A stretch of DNA of 64,000 nt from Xiphias gladius (lineage: Eukaryota; Chordata; Actinopteri; Istiophoriformes; Xiphiidae), in assembly GCF_016859285.1 (NCBI RefSeq), contig NC_053417.1, forward strand, positions 23,641,206-23,705,205. Reading direction: 5' to 3'. Every line of letters starts with the position of its first letter. Position 1 is the stretch's first letter. This document shows, piece by piece, positions 30,444 to 43,529 of the stretch. The notes under the pieces were generated by a model that worked only from the letters and a program-made list of their open reading frames with translations, did no database searches and was not told where the DNA came from. Both the position numbers and the translations under genes were made by a program.

Positions 30444-33400
30444 ATGGAAGCCGAGTTTCGGGAAATCGATGACAACGGGAGCTGGAACGGCGTTTACCAG
30501 GTAGGACCTCTCGGGTAAATGAAGGCGGAGACGGGCCGTCGGCGGAGCGGCCGCTGTTACGGTCAAGTGGTTTCCACTGCACCGTGAGTCTGCGGCATTT
30601 CTGTGGTCCATCAGCCCACTTTGGGTCAGTCCGGGTCCCCGCCTGCTCGGACCAGTCCGGTGATTGATGGGTCTGTCCGGGTCTCAACCGAGCACCACAA
30701 CCCAATCGCGGATCCGTCTCGGTTTTAGTGGGTCATACAGACTGTAGGTTTAGTGTCCCTTATTGTTCCACGCGTTTTTCGCGTAAATATCTCAGCTTCC
30801 AGCAACGGTGGAGGAAGTACTCACGTCTTCTACTTAATACTGACACGCTCATACTTAATACTCCATTACCAGTAAAAGAACCGCTTTAAAATCGCCGCTT
30901 ACGTAATAAAGGCACGTAAGTGTGATCAGTAGGGCTGCAAATGGCGATCATTTCCACTGTTGATTGTTTATCCCTTTTAATCGATTAGCTGTCTTGTCTA
31001 TAAAATGCCAGAAAATGGTGGAAGATGTCCATCACAAATTCCCCAAAGGCCAAGGTGGTGTTTTCAAATTTTTCTTGTTTTGTTCGACGGACAGTCCAAA
31101 ACCAAAAGATATTCAGTCTACCATCCTATGGAGCCGCAAGGGTTAGTCGATTAAATCGATTAGTTGATCGCCAGAAGAGTCACTGGCAACTTTTTCGATC
31201 AACGATTAGTCGTTTAAGTCATTTTTCAAGCACAAAATGAAGAATAAGAAGACGAAGAAAACGCATTAGATCCTCACATTTGGATTTATTAAATGTTTTG
31301 AATTTTCGCTTAAAAATTATTTTTCAAGCTGCAACTAATGATTATTTTCACAAGCATTCATCTCCTGATTTATTTTTTTTTTCTCAATTGATTGATCGAT
31401 TATCTGGTTTTAAAAAATATTCAGAACATGGTGAGAAAAGACATCGCAGCTACCCAGAGCCCAAAGTGACACCCTCACAACCCCCAGTCCAAACAACCTC
31501 AAAATTATTAGAATTAATTAGAATTACAATTATTAAAAGGAAAAGCAGCACGTCTTCACGGTTTAAAAGCTGGAACCATGAAATGTTTGCAACATAACAT
31601 TAAAGTTTCCAGTTGATTTTCTGTCAGTCAATTAACCGACCGATCGTTTCAGATCTACTTTTATATACTTTTAGGTAGTTTAATTTATAACAAAGCATCA
31701 TATTTTTTAAGCTCTTGATATGTTTTTGATGCAAAAAAAAATCTAAAATTTTTTCAAGTAGCTATAGCTGTCAAATAAATGTGGTGGAGTAAAAAGTACA
31801 ATATTTCCCTTTGAAATGGTGAGCCGTAGAACTGTAAAGTTTTCTAGAATCACAAATACTCAAGTACTGTACAAGTACCTCAAATTTTGTACTTATGTAC
31901 AGTCACCTCTCATTAACTTCTTTTTAATGTTTTGTCCACAGTTTTCTTGATCAGTGTGAATCATCTGGTATTATTATGTTTTACTGTTATTATGGTGAGT
32001 TTTTTTTTTTTTTTTTTAAGTTTTCTACTGAATTAAATGTGAGAAGGAACTACGCCCCCGCCCCCTTTCAAATTTTTTTTTTTTTTTAAACACGTTTGGA
32101 TTTTGTTTTAAACCATGGAGAGACTGCCTGATCTACTCATGTTGGACCAGACCATTAATGCGAACGCTATGCATATATGTATGTATGTATGTATGTATAA
32201 ATCTTTTTTTTCTGTTATGTCGTCACAGGAGATTCGTCAGCAGTCATGCGAACTCCCCTGCAAGGTTGCCAAATTACCCGAAAACAAGAATCGGAATCGT
32301 TACAGAGATGTTAGCCCATGTAGGTTGCCCTTTCCCTGCTTCAGCGCTCTTTACCAAACAGTCCTAAACACATCAAATATTCTCTTAAATCAACGACAGC
32401 TAGCGGCTCTTTGCGTAGTTCTCCACCCACAGTTGTCGGGTCTGATCAAACATCGGCCAGCGGTGACTAATTCTTTGAAGTTACTGAGTCTCCCACAGTT
32501 GAAGGTTACACAAAAATGTCTGATCTGTGAGGCACAGGTATTGTAATAATCATCTCAAATGACAGATTGTTATTATTACACAATAGGAAGAACAGTGTGT
32601 CATCGTGGACAGACTGATCAGGCAGTGGTGTCATTACTCTGTATTTATTATGGTTGTCGGCGTGGTGATAGTACATGTAGGTAGTTACATAAGGCCCGCA
32701 GGAGATCAGCCTGGCGATATAGTAATCATCCTCTAAAATTATTATTAATACTCTTTTATGAGTGTAGGATTTCATAGGCGACAGTGCACATTGGTCAACA
32801 TCTTGAAAAGCATCAGTGTAAATGTGCCGGGCTTCGCTCGACAGCTAATTTGCACCCATATTCCAGACACAACAAGGTACTGACAAACGATAAAAAGTAT
32901 TTACACATGCAGAAGTTGCAATGAAAATAGGAGTGGAAAGAAACTGGAGGAAATGAGTCACAGCTGCACATTTTAACCCTGTTTTAAGTTTTTATTTTGA
33001 AAATGTTGACTTCAGCTCAAAGTCCCTCCTATTTCTTCTCCTAACCGTAAAAATTTATGCTTTGTTTTATCCCATTCCCCCTGTTTTCGAGTAGTTCATC
33101 CTGTGACATACTCTTCAAGGCACTTTTGTAAAGGGCTTTTATGTGATCACCATTCAGCCATCCTCCAAGAATAACCAGTGTAGTTCAGTGTTTGAAATAA
33201 TTATTGACTGAATAAAAATTTCTTTCTGTAACGTCACAACTCAGCAGCTCAACTATATTGTTTCCTCTTTTTTCACACTGATTGAGCTATACAAATTCTA
33301 TGAACAGGGTTAAATATAGTTACTGTGTATGCCACCGGGCATGTTTTTTATTCTACTTTAACAAGATGTGAAGACAAGTAACCCTAAACTTCTTTGTGCT

Positions 33401-36400
33401 GTTTATTTTTTAACTAACATGTTCTTTGACTGGATATCCAGAAAAGCTGACATCCCGTTACTGAAGCCAAAAGCTAGAGCCCGTGCAGATGCCATTTGTT
33501 CCCAGCAGCTGTGTTGATCTGAGAAATGCATTTGTAATCCCTGGGGGGGGGGCGGTGAGATATGAAAAACACACAAGCGTGCGGTATTTACATGATTCTT
33601 TTCTTCTCCCCAGTTGACCACAGCAGAATATGTCTGCAGCTGGGTACGAATGACTACATCAACGCCAGCCTAATAACAGTAGAGGAGGCACAGAGGAACT
33701 ATATCCTCACTCAGGTAAGCATGGAGACGGAGATTCAGTACACTCCTCCGGAAACGCATAATCCGCCCCTACACAGAAGTCCCACCTGGTATTTGTATGA
33801 TAGTGGATAATCTATGTATTTGCATACAAGCGCGTGCAGTGGAGGTTTTGTTTCTCTAGCAAAGGCGTAGGTTTGTCCTCAGAAGTGGGTCAGGGTGCTA
33901 CTGTACCACCCGTGCCAGGACATTTATACATTTATATATCAATCTAGCAAATAACTTGTTGTGATGAAATATGTTGCTCTGATTTTCATAATAATAATAA
34001 TAATAGAATAACAAAAATTTTGACATGTAAGTTGCTGCATTATGAATGCATTAATCTTACTTAAAATAATGTCTAGTTTCACTGGCAGAGAAACTTCATG
34101 TTAAATAATGTGGCAAACACCTAATTTGAAGTCCCACTCTTTCACGTTTATAGGCAGTACACACCCAGTTGGCAGTTTATTAGGAACACCTAGCTAAAAA
34201 CTAATGCAGTCCAATACAACAGTCCCGCAATAAATGCTACCTCGTGACTTTTCCAATGTGCTGCTGTTGAACTGTATTTCCTTACACACACAGAGGTGTT
34301 TCTGTTGTTTAGCCTCAGCCTATTTTTAGCATCATTGATTATACATCTGGTGGACAAAAAACAGAAACCCCCTTCAGTATAAATGCAGTACAGTTCAACA
34401 GCACCATAAACCACAGCCTCCAAACTAATTACACCGTCGGATCGACATCTCTCCAAAACAGTTAGTATTAGGCTGCATTAGTTTTAGCTATAACTAGTTA
34501 GCTGGCAACTGTCTGTATAAAGATTTAACAAATGGTTTGTAACAGACTATAATGTAGTTTTAAGCAGATATAACTGTTTATAAATGGGTTTGCCAACAGC
34601 TATAACTCTGCAGCTGGTTATGAAAGACAGTATAGTAAAACAAAGGTGTACTCATATGAAATATCTCTTCATGGTGGAAGTTGTAACAGCTGACAAATAC
34701 TGTACTTTAATAACCACTTAAAATGTCCTCATAGCTGCATACAACTTCATCATAGTGCGTTACAAACCATTTGTTAAATGTTTTGTATATCGCCTATAAA
34801 TGTGAAAAAGTGGGATTTGTATAATTTCCAGCCAATATTAAAACATAGATTGTGTTATTTAGTTTATCCCCAAAAACATCCACAAAAGGCAAAAGTGCTT
34901 TTTAAAGCCTCGAATGTCTTCCTTCAGTCTTCCTCTCAGATCAACCGCGACGCAGCCCGAGAGGCGAGACGCGGGGCGAGAGAAGTCGCTCGCAAAGCTC
35001 ATTGTTGTGAGTGCACGTACCGAGTAGGGTAATCATTTGACGTCTGGACAGTAGGGGGACGGTGCTGAGAGAGGTTTTAGTGAGTAAGTCCAACAAAAAT
35101 ACAGGATTTTGAAAAATGGGGGAGACATAGTCCCCACACACCCCCGGTGGAAATTCTACCCTTGGTCAATAGTCTATAGCTGAAGTTTAGAAATAGAAAT
35201 GTTTGAATAGAAATTGAGTTGGGCTAGAATATTAAGGCAGCGGGCTGATGGGTCAGTATACTTGTCCCAATTAAGCTATTTTTTTTTTTTTTTTTAAAGA
35301 AGAGAATGAGCTACATTATCAAATGCCTTGCCAATATCTTTAAATAGAGACTCTGTTCTTATTGAGTCATGCTGAGAATGAAATCCACTGTTCACTGTCA
35401 TACTTTTTTCAGGGACCCCTTCCAAATACATGTGGCCACTTCTGGGAGATGGTGTGGGAGCAGAGGACCCGCGGTGTACTGATGCTGAACCGAGTCATAG
35501 AGAAAGGATCTGTAAGCAGTTGTTTTCTTTTGTTTTTTTTCCTTCTTTTCCTCACAGTGTAACGTCTTAACCTCGCTGATTTCCTCTGTCTGTTATACTG
35601 TGTTCAATATGCACCTTCATTCGGTTTTAGGTTAAATGTGCCCAGTATTGGCCAAACAGAGACGACAAAGATGCTGTCTTTGAAGATACCAATTTGAAGC
35701 TTACCCTCGTCTCAGAAGACATAAAATCTTACTACACAGTCCGTCAGCTGGAGTTGGAAAATCTGTCTGTAAGTTTTCTCTCTGTGGTGTTTTTTTTTTT
35801 TTTCTTTTTCTCTCCTGTGTGTGTGTACAACTAGACATGGTTTCAGATTAGGACTGCAGTCTTTTAAAGCATAGGTTCCCATTTTTTACAAGTCTATCTT
35901 AAAGTGATAGTTGGGTGCTCATATAAACCTTGAAACAGGTTCCGCTTGATGTAATCATTTCAAAGTAAGTGATGAGGGGGAGGCAAATTCTCCTAATTTG
36001 GTGCAAATACGTTTTCAAGAGTTTATCTGAAGCTAATATGAGGCTTCAGGAGTGGGAATTAGTCAAATCAAGCAGGAGTGTTCCAAAGTTAGAGCCCTTT
36101 CAGCACAAACTGAGATGTTTTCCCTCCAATCTTCCTCTGCAGACTCAAGAGACTCGAGAGATTTTACATTTTCACTACACCACCTGGCCTGACTTTGGAG
36201 TACCAGAGTCTCCTGCCTCCTTCCTTAACTTCCTCATCAAGGTGCGAGAGTCGGGGTGCCTGAATTCGGACCAGGGACCGGTGGTGGTGCACTGCAGTGC
36301 TGGCATCGGCCGCTCGGGGACCTTTTGTCTTGTGGACACCTGCCTCTTATTGGTTTGTACAGAACTCTGCTATTAAGAAATCATGACGTTAACAGACGTT

Positions 36401-38610
36401 ATCTTTTTCATTGACAGTGTACAGGAAATTAGCTCACGCTTATCTAGAAGTGCAACGATAGAATGACACTAAATTCCTTGATCATCGTTAAATGCAACCG
36501 GTAGTGAAGATTTTCAGCACTCTGACCCTATAACTTGTCAGCTCCCTCTTAAAATTATATTTTTAAGCTTAAAGTACTAAATCAAGTTCCTAAAACTTGA
36601 GATTCTTACGTATGGAATGTTTTTGGCGTAAAATGTAGATGTCCATCCGTAAGGACCCGTCTTCAGTGCGCATTCGTGATGTGCTGCTGGAGATGCGACG
36701 CTATCGAATGGGCTTGATTCAGACGGCGGATCAACTGCGCTTCTCCTACCTTGCTGTCAATGAAGGTGCCAAGTACATCAAGGGAGATACGTCTCTGCAG
36801 GCAAGTCCTTCCTCTCTATTCTTGCTCTTTGTGCTTAAGTTACAAATTTCACTTGGTGTGTCTTCTTCTCAGATTAAGAAACTGCATATGCAAAATTGGC
36901 TATATTTGCCATGAGAAATAAAAACACACACGTTGCAAAACTACCAATTTATCTTTAGTTAAATATCAAGTATTTCTGCAAATACTCAAAGGGATTTTGT
37001 TTTTTTTTCCCAAGGAGTCATGGAAGGAGCTCTCGAACGAGGAAGATGATCCTCCGGAGTTCACCCCGCCTCCTCCTCTTCCTCCTCCCCGAGACCCTCA
37101 GAATGGCAAAGTTGAGCCCTCCTTTTTCTCTGAAAACGATGAGATCATCCCACACGTGGAGATCAGGAGCCTGGGGTACTTATACAAACCGTGCTTTTGA
37201 AAGATTTTGTTTCCTCTTTCATCATTAGTTGAAACTGAAATTTCTAGTAATTGCACCGGCTGTTTCGACGACCTGTCTCTTGCGTGTTCGTGCAACGTTC
37301 CGCTCGTGAAGGGCGGGCGAACGCGGGCCAAACGGAGTGCAAGGCGGCATGTGAGGTGGCAGGTGTGATGCTGGGTTTCTGTCAGATGGTAATCAAATAG
37401 CAGCAGGGGGTAGAAAATGCTGCGGCGAACTTTATTTCATCTTTTCACAGCTTTTAAGTGTTGGCAGAGACACAACAGAATGTCTTCTGTTTGGATTCAG
37501 CCACTGTGAGACGCGTGTTAATTAGTCAACACGACGGTGTTGGTTGTCCGCGGTATTTTAAATGAGGCGCTGCACAGAGACAACGATTCAAGTCGGCACA
37601 GGCGACACGGGCCGTTTTGTGCCAAATTTAGCTGGAGTGGAAACCACACCCAGGCAGTAAAAGCAGAACTTAGTCAGGTTGTACCTTCTGAACGTAAACA
37701 TCTTAGTAAAGAATTTGGTTATGTGTTTATTGGTTGCAAGGAAACATCTGTGGCACCGTCCAATCAAAAGTCATGTAAACAGAAAGTCCCTGCAGCATCG
37801 TAGGCTGTAGCGTAATTTACTGGATTATGATATGATGAATACCTGGCACAACTTTGTAAATGTAGTTATGACTGCTTTATTTACATGTGCTAAAGAGTAA
37901 GTAGTATTTGTGCAGTTTAGAATGAGTGGGAAATATCTGATTATCCGAACATGACGTTCTTTGGTCGTGTGTTGGGTTATTTTAGTGAAATGTAAGATGT
38001 GTTGACCATATTGCATATTTCCTTTCCAAACATTAGCAAGCTAATGCTTACACTTGGCAGTTAGCTGGTGTAAATATTTAGTAACAGCTTATTTCTATGT
38101 AAGAAGTGGTTTGTGTGGAGCAACCCATTTAATTTATTTTTATTTCAGTGAACAGGTTATAAGTAGGCTAAGCCTGAATGTAAAGAGCTGCTGCACCTCA
38201 TCTAATGAAACCAAACCAAATTGCTCCTTTGAGACATGAAAGCTCTGTTGTCCTCTACTCTGCTCTACTCTACTCAACTGTACTCTGCCTTACTCTCTAA
38301 CCGTCTGTGCTCATTCAGGTCCTCACAAGAGTCGGAGCTGCGAAAGAGGAACATTGCTGCCCCCCAGCCCCCACCCGATTGTGGGGATCAGCTCGATGGC
38401 CACGTGGGAATCCAAGATCTTACCTCAAAAGCTCCAACCAAATCCCAGCAGCAGCACGAGGCCGAGGTGGAGGGGTCGGCCGAGGCAGCGGAGCGGCCGA
38501 AGGAACACTCTCCTGTGCCGGGGAATTGGTCCCCTCTACTAGCCAATGTGTGCCTGTGCACGGCGCTGGCTCTCAGTGCTTATGTCTGTTATCGAGCCTA
38601 TTTCCACTGA
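30444..38610 (+). CDS. ptpn1: Protein tyrosine phosphatase non-receptor type 1 (PTP1B)
   Basis: Removes phosphate from tyrosines of insulin, leptin and growth-factor receptors and JAK kinases; held on the ER face by a C-terminal anchor. Nine coding exons: 30444-30500, 32229-32319, 33614-33714, 35413-35511, 35631-35768, 36143-36352, 36639-36800, 37015-37175 and 38319-38610. They join in phase to 436 residues (human 435). Seen: pTyr loop [11 protein letters not shown] (Tyr44), WPD loop TTWPDFGVP (Asp179), P-loop [12 protein letters not shown] (Cys213, Arg219), Q-loop GLIQTADQ (Gln260), a proline-rich segment [10 protein letters not shown], and a hydrophobic tail ending [18 protein letters not shown]. 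The start is the first ATG after the purine repeat and gives MEAEFREID, like the human start. The intron after 36800 begins GC (CAG|GCAAGT). Nothing looks broken. Confidence 0.97.
30930..31230. repeat. Dispersed repeat, CGATTAAT family (ptpn1 intron 1)
   Basis: Begins AGGGCTGCAAATGGCGATCA and contains TTAATCGATTAGCTG, TATAAAATGCCAGAAAATGG and CGATTAGTCGTTTAAGTCA. A second, more decayed copy follows at about 31.33-31.65 kb. Confidence 0.65.
31325..31650. repeat. Dispersed repeat, CGATTAAT family, second copy (ptpn1 intron 1)
   Basis: Begins AAGCTGCAACTAATGATTAT, includes TGATTGATCGATTATCTG and ends TCAGTCAATTAACCGACCG. A 105-codon frame across it is incidental. Confidence 0.6.
34165..34510. 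repeat. MITE-like repeat with AAAACTAATGCAG ends
   Basis: The left end holds TTTATTAGGAACACCTAGC and AAAACTAATGCAG; the right end holds the inverse, CTGCATTAGTTTT, followed by AGCTATAACTAG. I recognise the TTTATTAGG.ACACCTAGC start as a common fish repeat. It lies in ptpn1 intron 3; an 88-codon minus-strand frame inside it is not a gene. Confidence 0.55.
34524..34778. mobile_element. 255-bp MITE with perfect 20-bp terminal inverted repeats
   Basis: TTTAACAAATGGTTTGTAAC at 34524-34543 is the exact reverse complement of 34759-34778. The match continues outward about five bases with one mismatch. The interior is AT-rich with no coding capacity. It lies in ptpn1 intron 3, immediately after another MITE-like repeat. 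Confidence 0.75.
35890..36118. repeat. Dispersed repeat abutting ptpn1 exon 6
   Basis: Contains AAGTGATAGTTGGGTG, GCTAATATGAGGCTTCAGGAG and AGTCAAATCAAGCAGGAGTGT, matching the repeat at 17.5 kb. Its end is about 25 bases from the exon 6 acceptor at 36142. Confidence 0.5.
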
Positions 38611-40555
38611 TGTCTGTCCTTCCTCCTCCATTTTGTTTCTTCATGTCTCTCCGCCGATGTTGCAAAGTGGACTACGCTGGCCAATCAGCCTGCTCTGACT
38701 CTGGGTTTACTCTGCGAGTGAGTGGGTTATTTGGACTCTAGCAGATTCAGGTTCACTCGTTTTTGATGTTACGAACGCAGTGCGAGTGGTCGGCTGGTTG
38801 GGAGTCACGCCTGCCGCTCGTTATCACCCACCCAAACGTTGTGTCAGTACGTCATCTTTGAATGCTCAGGGCCTCAGTTTTTCAGGTGTCACATCCCAAA
38901 TGCTTGTGCCGACTTAAACACAGACTCAACGGTATAACAACACATATCGCGGTCAGTAGAGGAAAAGGGTTTGTTTTGGCTCCCTTGTTCCGTGAACCAG
39001 GATGAATGGCCTGTCAGCCCATTTTACATGTGTCTCCTCTCTTATTTACCAAATGACACTTGTATGAGTTCTTCCATTTCACCCTTTACTAATGTGTCCG
39101 TTATGATTTCACATTTTCTCTCTTTTGCTTACACAAATGGATCAGGAATCATAGATCCAGATCTTTGACCAGCCTGTCTGAAAATATGCCCGTAAGGGAG
39201 ACAGTTTTTTTTTTTTTTTAAACAAAATATTTCTTCTTTTGTTTTCGGGTCAATATTACATCCAACAGTAAGGTGAAGTATGCGAAAGTAAAAGAGGGAA
39301 GCAATCCTGTGCCCACTAGATAAGAGATGCATGTTGGGGTGGGCATGGAAGTGTTATCTGTCCTAGCTCGTGGCCTGTGCAGGGCTGCAGAAGGCATGCT
39401 GGTTGCGTACATACAGTATGTGTGTTTTTTTTTGTGTGTGTGTTTGTGTACGTGCATTTGCGTGAGTGGTAGTTATCGGAGCTTGATACTGATGCTCGAG
39501 TTAAATCTACTCAGTGAGAAATATTAATATAACATTTACAGTACGTTAAATGTGAGATATGTAGACTGAGCTGCCTCCCGGTAACTGATGGCCCCTGCAT
39601 TTTCTCTCCGTGGTAGCTCAACAGTGACACAGAAGAGTCTTTTTAAAAAATAAAAATAAAAAAAATAAAAAATGGTGCACGAACCAGGGTGATATGTGAC
39701 TTTCTCCATTTGCTTGGCATTCTCACGTTGACTTTGGAATAATATTGACATCTTCCTAGATGTTTTTTAAAGGTTGAAACAACTGGCATTTGCTTGTTTG
39801 GGAGAACAACTTTTCAAAGCGCCGAGAGAATGCAGCGTAGCATAAACTGAAAGCAGCTGCTACATGCTGTTAAGAAATCGAACGTGTGTCCAGTCAGTGG
39901 AGTTTATGCCAACTTCATGAGTGGAGACACAAAGTAGCTCAACACCCTGCGAATCTTTTTCGCCAGCAATACAAATACTTAATAATGTGTCACCCTTTAC
40001 TTTAACAGACTCAGAGTTTTACAGGTAACCAAGTCTTTTGAACAAACCAAAAATCAAACACCAGCACAGGGATGAAAACAATACACTGTAGTAATGATCC
40101 GTTGTGTGGTGGCATGCCCCCTGAGCTGGCAATGTTGTTTTGTTTTTTTTATGATTTACGTTTTTGTTTGTTTGTTTCGTGTTTAGCATGATGCATTTGT
40201 GATTCAACAGGTTTGTCCTAAGAAGAGATTAGTTAAGCTGCTAGCATTCAGTTTACCTTTCGTGACTTGACGAAGTTCAGTACTTGAGTCAGACAGTTGT
40301 ACCTTCCTTTAGAATGTATAAATGTCCTGTCCAAGGACACACCCTTAGTGGATATATATATTTTTTTCAAATCAGGTTTCAGTGTGCTGAGTTTTTTTTT
40401 TTTTTCTGCTTTAGCAAGGGATTAAATCTCAGCACCTGTGCAGCCATTGCACCAGGTTTTCCTGTTTTTCTATACTTATCCTGAGCTCAAAAACATGTAT
40501 TTTTTTATTTACATTTGATGTTTTCCTTTTTAAATAAAACAAAGTCTACTGTTGT
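38611..40555 (+). other. ptpn1: Probable ptpn1 3' untranslated region
   Basis: No further coding sequence follows the stop codon. An AATAAA occurs at 40533-40538, which would give a 3' UTR of about 1.9 kb. Several T-runs and a short TG run lie inside. Another AATAAA follows near 40631. The exact end is unknown. Confidence 0.45.
40533..40538 (+). terminator. ptpn1: Candidate poly(A) signal of ptpn1
   Basis: AATAAA in the context TTTTTAAATAAAACAAAG, about 1.92 kb after the stop codon. Confidence 0.45.
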
Positions 40556-41944
40556 ATTTGTTCTGGTTTATAGAACAGATTTACGTATCTAACCTCATTC
40601 TCAGTCTTACCTCTGAACGATGACTATGGTAATAAAAGCTCACACAACACTGTGTTTTTTATCTTATTGGAAGGTCAGTAGCATGAACAGAAAAGGCTGA
40701 TGTATCTTACTGGAAAAGCAGTTTGTTTTTTTTTGTTTTTTTGTTTTTAACCAGACAGCAATGAATGTGCAGATGTGGACATTTGAGCATTTTGCACTGT
40801 GAAGGTATTTTCCAAAAAAAAAAAAAAGTTTGTCATCACAAGTGACTTGTTATTTACGTGTTATCAGAGATATTACAAAAAATGTGTGTCTCATCTGATT
40901 TGTCTAAGTTAATGAAACGGGCAGGTGTATTTGTAAAAGACCTTTCAAAGTGCTTTTAATAAGGTGGAGAAATGGATTATACCAACGTTTAAGACACTGT
41001 AAAAGGAAAATAACCTTAAATAAAATAGAATAAAATGAGATATGGTGAAACAAAATACATTTAATTAAAAGAAGAAAATGGCAGAATTTAAAAATTAGAT
41101 TACAATCTTTTGTATACTTAACTTCAGCAAGAGTAAAGATTTAACAACAGGGGCTAAATGTGCTCAGTTCCCTTTGTTCTTGATACCAGTTATCTTATCG
41201 ATAATCGACCAATGTAATGTTGCTACACGCTAAACAAAATAACCACATTTAGAGGCTCAGAAATATTGCTATCACTTCCTAATAAGGCACCTTTGAAAGT
41301 TAGCAGTTAGCAGTAAGTTAGCATTATTAATTATTATTTATTAAATCATTCACTAATGCTTTATAGATTTTATTTTATGGCCATTAATTAGAATGCGTTT
41401 TATGAAAAATCATTTTGGCAAGTGTTTATCTTGTCAATTTGGTAATAATGTAGTGATAAACGTTGGTAGTTCATAGATAAATTCTCAGAGGGGTTCACAT
41501 TTTTTTAATAAGCCCTCACATCTGGAGATATAAATGTGAATAAGTCATTACTAAAGGTTTTTTATTAAATTAAGTCTGTGTTAATAAGTTATTGATGAAT
41601 TGATTTTGGTCCATTGTCTGTAGCCTAGTTGTAGAAATAAGTGGTCAAACGCTTTAACCAGTCAATGGAAGTATTCACGGCCCAAAAGAAGTTGTTATTG
41701 ATGGTTTAGAACTGTTCAGTAAAACATTAGAAAATATAGTGTTAATTAGACAATACAGGAAATGTAAAGAGCACAATAAGAGCATAAAAGACATGCTCCC
41801 ACGGGGAGATTTCCTGAGATCACTGGAGATATTTCAGCATCCTTTATGAAGGGTTTATAAGTTGTAACTAATAGCTTTATTACTTCTTATCATAATGAGT
41901 ACTGATAATTCTCGGCCTTAGCGAAGGGTTTTAGACCTGCTCCA

Positions 41945-42260
41945 CGTGGAAAGTGCCCCGAGACAACTTCTGTTGGGATCGGGCCTTTATATAAATAAAA
42001 GTGACTTGACGTTTAAAAACGCCACAAGGTGGCTCTGTGGCACTGTAAAACCCACAGGCCCTTGGCTGCCTCTCTCAGTGAATATGGAGCCTGGGCTTGG
42101 TGTTGCAGCCCACTCTTTCCTGTTTTCTCTGTTGTACCTGGGTTTGCTCATCGGTCAAGTTTTATTGACAGCGAACTGGAGTCGGGAACTTTCCTCTACT
42201 GGCGGACCGTACAATTCCTGCACTCTTTATGGGAATGGTGACGCTGCGTGGCACGAACTT
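41945..42260. other. Spacer with a common repeat tail, no gene
   Basis: The string GTGCCCCGAGACAACTTCTG, then GGGCCTTTATATAAATAAAAGTGACTTGAC, resembles a widespread vertebrate repeat end (CTTGAGA.GACTT.TGTTGTGA...GGCGCTATATAAATAAA). A 105-codon frame starts here but shows no domain or codon pattern that I recognise. Confidence 0.4.
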
Positions 42261-43529
42261 TAGCTTCCATTTATTCAAAGGGTATTTTTCATAAAAAATG
42301 TTCCCTACCTTCCTTAAATTCTAATATCTACTCTGGCCGCTCTCACCACAGTCCTTGCTGATATTAAATTATTTCTCAACAGTTTGTTGTGAAAACACAC
42401 CCAGTTCCTTTTTAATAAACAAACGCACAAACTTTTAAACTCGATGTACTAACTGTTCCACTACACGAGGAAGAATGAGTTTAGGTTTATTTGAGTGTAA
42501 AGACCGTCACGGTGATAGTGAGTGGACACTAAAGGAAGGAAGAGCATGTCCAGGGACACATGCGTTGCTTGAGCAAACTCCACCACACGGGTGTAGCACA
42601 GATGATTTGGCAAGAGCCTTGGCCAGGGCTTCCTGTTTGGGAAATAAGAGGCAGGCACTGGTACGTGCAGTACAGGAATGCAACTTAAACAGAGTGAGTA
42701 ATAGCACTCCCAACCACTGCTCTGCTGACGTCAAGCGAGCCAGCAAGCTATAACAAGTTGCAGTAGGAAAACTACAATCAAGGTGTGACCAGCGACCGGA
42801 AGTAATCTTAAAGCCACAAGTGTTTCTATTGAAACTACAGTTCAACTGATCTGACAGTACTGTCATGACTCATGCTGTGGATTTGTTATTATAAATAAGT
42901 TGAATGGTAGTTAAAATGTATTTCAGGTCTATATATATGCCATCTGCCAGGCCTACGCCTGTTAGTGTTTGTGTTTTCGGTGAGAAATTCAAGTTCAGTT
43001 TTGGAAAAAAAAAGAAAGAAAAAAAAAGAAAATGGCTTGAGCAACTGTCAGAAGTTTAGCATGTTTTCTCCTCCGACACCTCCTTACTCAGCCTAATTGT
43101 GCACAATGCTGACTCTACATTCACAAAGGACCAAAAAGGATAAATGTGCCCTGCCCTGCTGACTCTTCCAACATGTGTCCTCAGTTTAGTTATTAACCTG
43201 GAACTTCCCAATGGCTGGCCAGCTGTGAGGGTGGGTGGGACGATCTTTGACTGTAAGTGTCTTCTGTAGCCGGCAGATCATATTCACAGGGAACTGAGCA
43301 GGGATCAGGAAATTCCTGAATGCGAGGGGAGTCAGGTCTTTCCAAGCATGACTCTGCAAAGTCTGAGTCACCCTGCACGCCAGCGCTGTACAATGGAAGG
43401 GTGATACCAAAGACGTGTGAGTACACTATCAGGTGTACCATGTCTCTTCATGCCCTTACTGTTTCCAAACTTCAGAAAAGCTTGGGGAGTCAGTGAGACC
43501 TAAGACGGCTTTGAGTATTGACCGGTTCT

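Noticed and set aside
30283-30705. 140-codon minus-strand frame rich in Ser and Pro
   Set aside because: Antisense of ptpn1 exon 1 and the GAA/GGA repeat; the Ser run is the repeat read backwards.
38307-38741. 144-codon plus-strand frame over the last ptpn1 exon
   Set aside because: Frame-shifted shadow of ptpn1 exon 9; the true frame ends in the ER anchor.
41946-42263. 105-codon plus-strand frame with a hydrophobic stretch
   Set aside because: It starts in a common repeat tail and has no recognisable motif or splice context.
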